Positions 6,542-10,085 of a stretch of 10,085 bases of DNA are shown piece after piece; within the stretch, counting starts at the first letter, position 1, and each line of letters starts with the position of its first letter. Origin of the DNA: Holosporales bacterium (GTDB lineage: Bacteria; Pseudomonadota; Alphaproteobacteria; BNTO01); contig JAISCJ010000109.1 in NCBI GenBank assembly GCA_031265645.1, forward strand, positions 1 through 10,085, written 5' to 3'. The notes beneath the pieces were generated by a model that ran no database searches, was not told the DNA's origin, and saw only the letters and a list, made by a program, of their open reading frames with translations. Position numbers and translations under genes: made by a program.

Positions 6542-6637
6542 ATCGAACCAAATAAGTAACAGTCTGAATTACATTATGAAGATAAAATATTTATAAATGT
6601 TTAATGATGCATGTGAATAGGACTTATAGGCAAACGC

Positions 6638-6675
6638 AAAAAAAAACTGCCGGGAAAAATTAATTTCCCGACAGT
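6638..6675 (-). terminator. Intrinsic terminator of the rpsB-tsf operon
   Basis: Arms 6646-6657 and 6664-6675 pair over 12 positions with one mismatch (ACTG-CGGGAAA against TTTCCCG-CAGT) around a 6-base loop. On the minus strand the stem is followed by nine T residues (plus-strand A run 6638-6646). It lies about 47 bases after the tsf stop, a textbook Rho-independent terminator that ends the operon after tsf. Confidence 0.88.
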
Positions 6676-6721
6676 ATATTCGTAAAAAAAATTGGCTATA
6701 AGCGCGTGAAAAAAACAACGC

Positions 6722-7657
6722 CTACTTATTGGCTATAGACATAACCTCATCCGCAAAATTTGCTTCTGCTTTTTGGATCCCATCTCCAAGAGCGAATCGA
6801 ACAAAACCAGAGATACTTACAGGAGCATTAAGCTCTTTCGACAAATCTGACACAGCAGAAGAAATATTTTTCTTGTTGTCTATGATGTAAGCCTGTTCAT
6901 TCAAAACTACATCCTCGTAAAACTTTCGCAACCGGCCTTCAATCATTTTTTCCAAAACCGCGGCTGGCCGATCTGACCCTTGCACTTGCTCAAGCAAAAT
7001 AGATCTTTCGTGTTCAATAACGTCCGCAGGAACGTCTGATACGTTCAGATATTTAGGGCTAGCTGCGGCAATGTGCATCGCTATTTTTTTTCCAAACTCC
7101 ACCAGTATCGCCTGATCCCCAGGAGATTCTAGTGCAACCAATACACCAATTTTTCCCAAACCGGGCGCCACTGTGCTATGTGCATACGTAGCAACAACTC
7201 CATTCTGAACAGAAATAGTTTTTATACGCCGCACCACAAGATTTTCGCCAATAACCGCAATTAAATCGGTAAGAGTCGATTGCACAGACTGGCTTCCAAT
7301 GTTCATTGCTAGTAGTTGATCCAGCGTTGCATCCGCGTCTTTTGCACCAAGCTCTGAGCCAAGTTTTACCGCGTTGGAGACAAACTCCTGGAATTTGCTG
7401 TTTTTCGCAACAAAGTCCGTTTCTGAGTTTACTTCCAATATTGCAGCGCAGTTGTTCCCAAAGGAACTAACACCAACCAATCCGTCTGCAGCAACTCTGC
7501 TCGATTTACTTGCTGCGGCCGCTAAGCCTTTTTTCCGAAGCCAATCTATGGCTGCATCAAAATCTCCGTCATTCTCGACTAAAGCCTTCTTGCAATCCGT
7601 CATTCCTGCCCCGGTTTTTTCTCGGATTGCCCGAATCATTTCTGCTGTGATAACCAT
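6722..7657 (-). CDS. tsf: Translation elongation factor Ts
   Basis: 311 residues, normal for EF-Ts, the nucleotide exchange factor that releases GDP from EF-Tu during translation. The N-terminal UBA-like domain is intact: MVITAEMIRAIREKTGAGMT, then DCKKAL (21-26) and the GDFDAAIDWLRKKG segment. The core dimerisation and coiled-coil regions follow (SETDFVAKN, then KIAMHIAAASPKYL). The start is ATG 7657 because a GAGGA lies five bases upstream and the conserved domain begins there; an in-frame ATG at 7690 would add 11 unrelated residues (MQFFLKKVEEN). It lies 38 bases after rpsB and is transcribed with it. pyrH and frr, which often follow tsf in bacteria, are absent; a terminator and an unrelated gene come next. 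Confidence 0.96.
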   Translation of the reverse strand: MVITAEMIRAIREKTGAGMTDCKKALVENDGDFDAAIDWLRKKGLAAAASKSSRVAADGLVGVSSFGNNCAAILEVNSETDFVAKNSKFQEFVSNAVKLGSELGAKDADATLDQLLAMNIGSQSVQSTLTDLIAVIGENLVVRRIKTISVQNGVVATYAHSTVAPGLGKIGVLVALESPGDQAILVEFGKKIAMHIAAASPKYLNVSDVPADVIEHERSILLEQVQGSDRPAAVLEKMIEGRLRKFYEDVVLNEQAYIIDNKKNISSAVSDLSKELNAPVSISGFVRFALGDGIQKAEANFADEVMSIANK

Positions 7658-7695
7658 GTTTTCCTCGACTTTTTTTAAAAAAAATTGCAAACAAA

Positions 7696-8439
7696 CTACT
7701 CATGAATGTCTTCGATCACAGCAGATTCTCCCAAGTCAACGCCCGCAGCCGCCAACCCAGTGTGCAATCCGTCCAAAATCGCATCAGCCATAAGATTGCA
7801 GAACAAATCGATAGAGCGAATCGCGTCATCATTGCCAGGAATGACATGCGTGATGTTCTCAGGGTTTGAGTTTGAATCAACCACCCCAATAACAGGAATA
7901 TTCAAACGATTAGCTTCCTTTATAGAAATCGATTCTTTGTTTGTATCAATGACGAACAGCAAATCAGGAATTCCGCCCATTTCGCGAACACCACAAAGGT
8001 TCCTGTTCATGTTGTCACGTTCACGCCTTAACTTAAGAATTTCCTTCTTCGTCATTAACTGAGGATTTTCCAGTGTAGCTTCAATATCCTTTAATCGGCG
8101 AATGGACTGACTTACTGTTTTCCAGTTTGTCATCATCCCACCGAGCCACCTGTGGTTCACGTAATATTGACCACATCGCTCCGCCGCAGCTCGTATTATG
8201 TCGACGGCTTGTGGTTTCGTTCCAACAAATAAGATGCGCCCCCCCTTTCCTGCTACATGTTGAGCCACTTCAAGGGCTTTCTTCAAAAGTGGAACAGTTT
8301 GCTCCAAGTCTATTATATGAATCCCGTTGCGCACACCGAATATGTACTGTGCCATCAAAGGGTTCCACCGCTGAGTCGTGTGCCCATAATGCAGGCCAGC
8401 ATCGACGAGCTGTTTTAATGAAAAATTTGGCAATGCCAT
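7696..8439 (-). CDS. rpsB: 30S ribosomal protein S2
   Basis: 247 residues, full length for bacterial S2, which binds the 30S head-body junction and is needed for S1 binding. Signature segments are visible: LVDAGLHYGHTTQRWNPLM near the N-terminus, YIFGVRNGIHIIDLEQTVPLL, GGRILFVGTKPQA, YYVNHRWLGGMMTNWKT and, in the C-terminal half, PDLLFVIDTNKESISIKEA and IPVIGVVDSNSNP. The MALPNFSLKQL start and the NWKTVSQSIRRL segment are typical of alphaproteobacterial S2. ATG 8439 is chosen because GGAG lies eight bases upstream; the longer frame from 8472 adds 11 non-family residues. First gene of the rpsB-tsf operon, with a structured leader of about 250 bases if the predicted promoter is right. Confidence 0.97.
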   Translation of the reverse strand: MALPNFSLKQLVDAGLHYGHTTQRWNPLMAQYIFGVRNGIHIIDLEQTVPLLKKALEVAQHVAGKGGRILFVGTKPQAVDIIRAAAERCGQYYVNHRWLGGMMTNWKTVSQSIRRLKDIEATLENPQLMTKKEILKLRRERDNMNRNLCGVREMGGIPDLLFVIDTNKESISIKEANRLNIPVIGVVDSNSNPENITHVIPGNDDAIRSIDLFCNLMADAILDGLHTGLAAAGVDLGESAVIEDIHE

Positions 8440-8531
8440 AATAAAATCTCCGATTAAATCTGCGCATACCAACCGTTCGCAAACCCCCTATACAAACGAC
8501 GATTACGCCAGCTTGCAAAGGACATCCGCGC

Positions 8532-8580
8532 ATCGGACAGGCCATAGAGCCCCCCAGCGGGGAAACAAATGGCCGACGAT
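8532..8580 (-). ncRNA. Structured 5' leader element of rpsB mRNA
   Basis: Nested pairing is clear: ATCG (8532-8535) with CGAT (8577-8580), GGCCAT (8540-8545) with ATGGCC (8569-8574), and CCCC (8552-8555) with GGGG (8559-8562) closing a 3-base loop. In the minus-strand transcript it lies 93 bases or more upstream of the rpsB start. rpsB-tsf is autoregulated by S2 through its leader in gamma-proteobacteria; a similar role here is inference. I do not recognise it as a named RNA family. Confidence 0.4.
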
Positions 8581-8677
8581 AAGCATGCGAAAATATACCA
8601 ACTAACGCTGAAATGGTATCAGCTTTAAACCGCGAGCGCAAATTCTTGTGCACATCGTATTAAAACTCCGTCGGAAC

Positions 8678-8697
8678 TTTTGCATCTCCATGCAAAA
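8678..8697. promoter_or_regulatory. Perfect palindrome TTTTGCAT-n4-ATGCAAAA
   Basis: Eight-base perfect inverted repeats (8678-8685 and 8690-8697) flank a CTCC spacer. The palindrome covers the predicted start of the leftward rpsB transcript and the -35 of the rightward promoter, so it is well placed as an operator for both. It could instead act as an RNA hairpin at the 5' end of the rpsB message. Confidence 0.45.
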
Positions 8698-8707
8698 ACA
8701 TTATACT
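8680..8707 (+). promoter_or_regulatory. Possible promoter of the 8772 gene
   Basis: TTGCAT (8680-8685), a 16-base spacer, then TATACT (8702-8707), which matches the -10 consensus at five of six bases. It overlaps the palindrome and the opposing rpsB promoter. The resulting leader would be about 60 bases. Confidence 0.35.
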
Positions 8708-8727
8708 TTCACCATTTTTTAATACAA
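8700..8727 (-). promoter_or_regulatory. Probable rpsB-tsf promoter
   Basis: On the minus strand TTGTAT (8722-8727), a 16-base spacer, then a perfect TATAAT (8700-8705). The start would be near 8693, inside the palindrome, giving a leader of roughly 250 bases before rpsB. Confidence 0.5.
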
Positions 8728-8771
8728 AAACCTTTACCATATTACTAGAAAGTATTCAGTAAAGGTCAGGC

Positions 8772-10085
8772 ATGACTATTCGTTATTTATTTAAACGAAA
8801 AGTCTTTCGTGCTGTCTTCTGTACGCTTTTTGGACTTTTAATAATGGCCGTATCAACAACGCGAGGCTTTTGTGTTGAACAACAATATTTACAAAATATA
8901 AAACAATTTCAGTTGACTACATCAAGTCTTAGTCGCCTCATTGAAATTTTTAAAAACAGTAAAGATGTCTTTGATTCAGGGAAATTTTTGGAAATCAAAG
9001 GCTTGCTTGACTCTGTTTTTGACACACATGCGACGAGTTTAAACGCAGCTTGTGCTGATTTGCAGACGTTAATAGCAAGCGAAGGCAGCACTGACATAAC
9101 AGAAGAGTTTAACAACAAGTCCGCATCGTTACTTCAATGTGTTAAATCTCTCACAAATTTTATCTACAAAAGCTATCAAATACTCATTGATAACAAAACT
9201 GAATCACAAGTCGAATTATTCGATTGGTTGGTCGTAGACGATGTCCAAATGGACAATGTCCCCGAATTATTACGTTTCATCGCGCATGATATTTCTTCAA
9301 TTCCCGCCAATTTGGACGTAATTATAGACGATCTTGTGAATTTCAACAGTTACGAGCTGAACAACGCGCTGTGCGATTGCGATGTTTTGCCTTTTAGCGT
9401 AGCGCTTGGTTTTCTAAGTTTGTCCTTTGCTGAAAAATGCACATTTTCAACGCCAGAAACAAGCAGCGCGACTAAGCAAGAGCTTGAAACAGCTACATCT
9501 GAACTTGCAAGCTTCCACTTCGAACACAAAGTGTGTGTTGCAGAATATGTGGACTCACTTGCGCGAGTTGAAAGCATCACTAGTGCGATAAATTCACAAC
9601 TCTACAAGCTTGCCTGTAAGGACTTGGCGTCTACGCTACCCTATTCAGAAGCAAATTTTGCAAATGTTTGTAATTCTATAAATAAAATGAAAAGCGTAGT
9701 TGACGCTATTGGCCAATCTGTGCAGAACATCGCCGCATTGTCCAATGGCTGCGTAATGAACAGGCAATTTATCGCGGAAACACGCAACATACAAGCGCAG
9801 CTAAGGAACTGCTTTAACGAAGTCGAACTTTTATATAGCCAATTATGGGGGAGTGGCTCTAGCACGGAAATTACATTTAGTAGCGTTCATCATGAAGTTA
9901 ATGGAATTCCAAATATTTTAAATCAAATAGAAAGCAATCTGAGCGAAATGTTAGGAAGCGTTTCGCAAATATTCAATGCATTTTCTTCCGGTGGAAGTAC
10001 ATATGAACAGCACATTGGAGAAGCATTAACCTCGTTAAAATCAAGCGTGTTGTCTTTGGGTGAAAGATGCGCAGGTTCAACAGAA
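8772..10085 (+). CDS. Secreted Cys-containing protein of unknown family, 3' end outside window
   Basis: From ATG 8772 the frame stays open for 438 codons to the last base, so the gene is truncated by the window edge. An AAAGG lies six bases before the ATG. The N-terminus has a basic start (RYLFKRK, 4-10) and a hydrophobic core (VFRAVFCTLFGLLIMAV, 11-27), a Sec signal peptide with cleavage somewhere around 28-34. The rest is hydrophilic and helical, rich in Ser, Asn, Leu and Glu, with single cysteines spread along it (34, 94, 123, 201, 203, 223, 255, 282, 300, 327, 347, 433). The segment YKLACKDLAS (278-287) resembles YVRNACKDLLN of the 501-residue protein at 5036-6541, so the two may share an architecture. 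No known domain recognised. It is transcribed divergently from rpsB. Confidence 0.78.
   Translation, partial: MTIRYLFKRKVFRAVFCTLFGLLIMAVSTTRGFCVEQQYLQNIKQFQLTTSSLSRLIEIFKNSKDVFDSGKFLEIKGLLDSVFDTHATSLNAACADLQTLIASEGSTDITEEFNNKSASLLQCVKSLTNFIYKSYQILIDNKTESQVELFDWLVVDDVQMDNVPELLRFIAHDISSIPANLDVIIDDLVNFNSYELNNALCDCDVLPFSVALGFLSLSFAEKCTFSTPETSSATKQELETATSELASFHFEHKVCVAEYVDSLARVESITSAINSQLYKLACKDLASTLPYSEANFANVCNSINKMKSVVDAIGQSVQNIAALSNGCVMNRQFIAETRNIQAQLRNCFNEVELLYSQLWGSGSSTEITFSSVHHEVNGIPNILNQIESNLSEMLGSVSQIFNAFSSGGSTYEQHIGEALTSLKSSVLSLGERCAGSTE

Larger units (their letters stand above)
8440..8771. other. Divergent regulatory region, rpsB to secreted-protein gene
   Basis: These 332 bases lie between the starts of rpsB (leftward) and the 8772 gene (rightward). 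They hold opposed overlapping promoters (8680-8727), a perfect palindrome (8678-8697), a hairpin GCTGA/TCAGC at 8607-8623, and a larger fold at 8532-8580. I find no tRNA and no credible protein-coding frame here. Confidence 0.6.

Noticed and set aside
8480..8560. SRP RNA or tRNA in the rpsB upstream region
   Set aside because: The minus strand has a GGGGGGCTCT stretch recalling 4.5S RNA, but the conserved GGAAGGAAGCAGCC tetraloop domain is absent; no cloverleaf can be drawn.
8270..8653. Minus-strand frame overlapping rpsB and its leader
   Set aside because: It runs out of frame through the conserved rpsB coding region and has no ribosome site or recognisable domain.
8909..9865. Three minus-strand frames of about 70 residues
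   Set aside because: They lie opposite the long open plus-strand gene starting at 8772 and have no start signals.

Overview
The window looks like part of an alphaproteobacterial chromosome, probably from an intracellular or host-associated lineage of the Holosporales/Rickettsiales kind. The reasons are alphaproteobacterial-type ribosomal protein S2 and EF-Ts, a four-helix MotA/TolQ/ExbB-like protein of a kind I associate with alphaproteobacteria, modest GC (low forties by eye), an Rpn-type nuclease gene, a truncated biotin ligase, a repeat-built acidic protein, and large secreted proteins with no recognisable family. Placement below class level is inference.

Layout, left to right. (i) 2-820 (+) is the 3' part of a Glu/Ala-rich protein built from 89-residue repeats; its start lies outside the window. 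A 40-codon frame with a consensus Shine-Dalgarno follows (839-961). (ii) A biotin-protein ligase gene lies on the minus strand (934-1479) and lacks its usual C-terminal part. (iii) A ~100-bp element with inverted-repeat ends (1497-1601) precedes a lipoprotein gene (1792-2322, +). (iv) An Rpn/PD-(D/E)XK nuclease gene (2612-3502, -) with its own hairpin terminator diverges from an orphan MotA/TolQ/ExbB-family gene (3683-4843, +). (v) A second copy of the inverted-repeat element (4939-5035) lies between that gene and a convergent 501-residue secreted protein gene of unknown function (5036-6541, -). (vi) The rpsB-tsf translation operon (8439 down to 6722, -) ends in a strong intrinsic terminator (6638-6675). 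(vii) A 332-bp regulatory region holds two opposed, overlapping promoters, a perfect palindrome and a structured rpsB leader. From it a gene for another secreted Cys-containing protein (8772 to the right edge, +) runs out of the window with no stop codon.

Functional links. Only rpsB and tsf form a clear operon. Most other genes are single units, and the strand changes often, as expected of a rearranged genome. The most distinctive material is the unrecognised envelope/secreted set: the acidic repeat protein, the lipoprotein with a CxxC knuckle and basic/Pro-Gln tail, and the two large Cys-dotted exported proteins. The paired ~100-bp inverted-repeat elements are the second point of interest. 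No complete new multi-gene system is evident.
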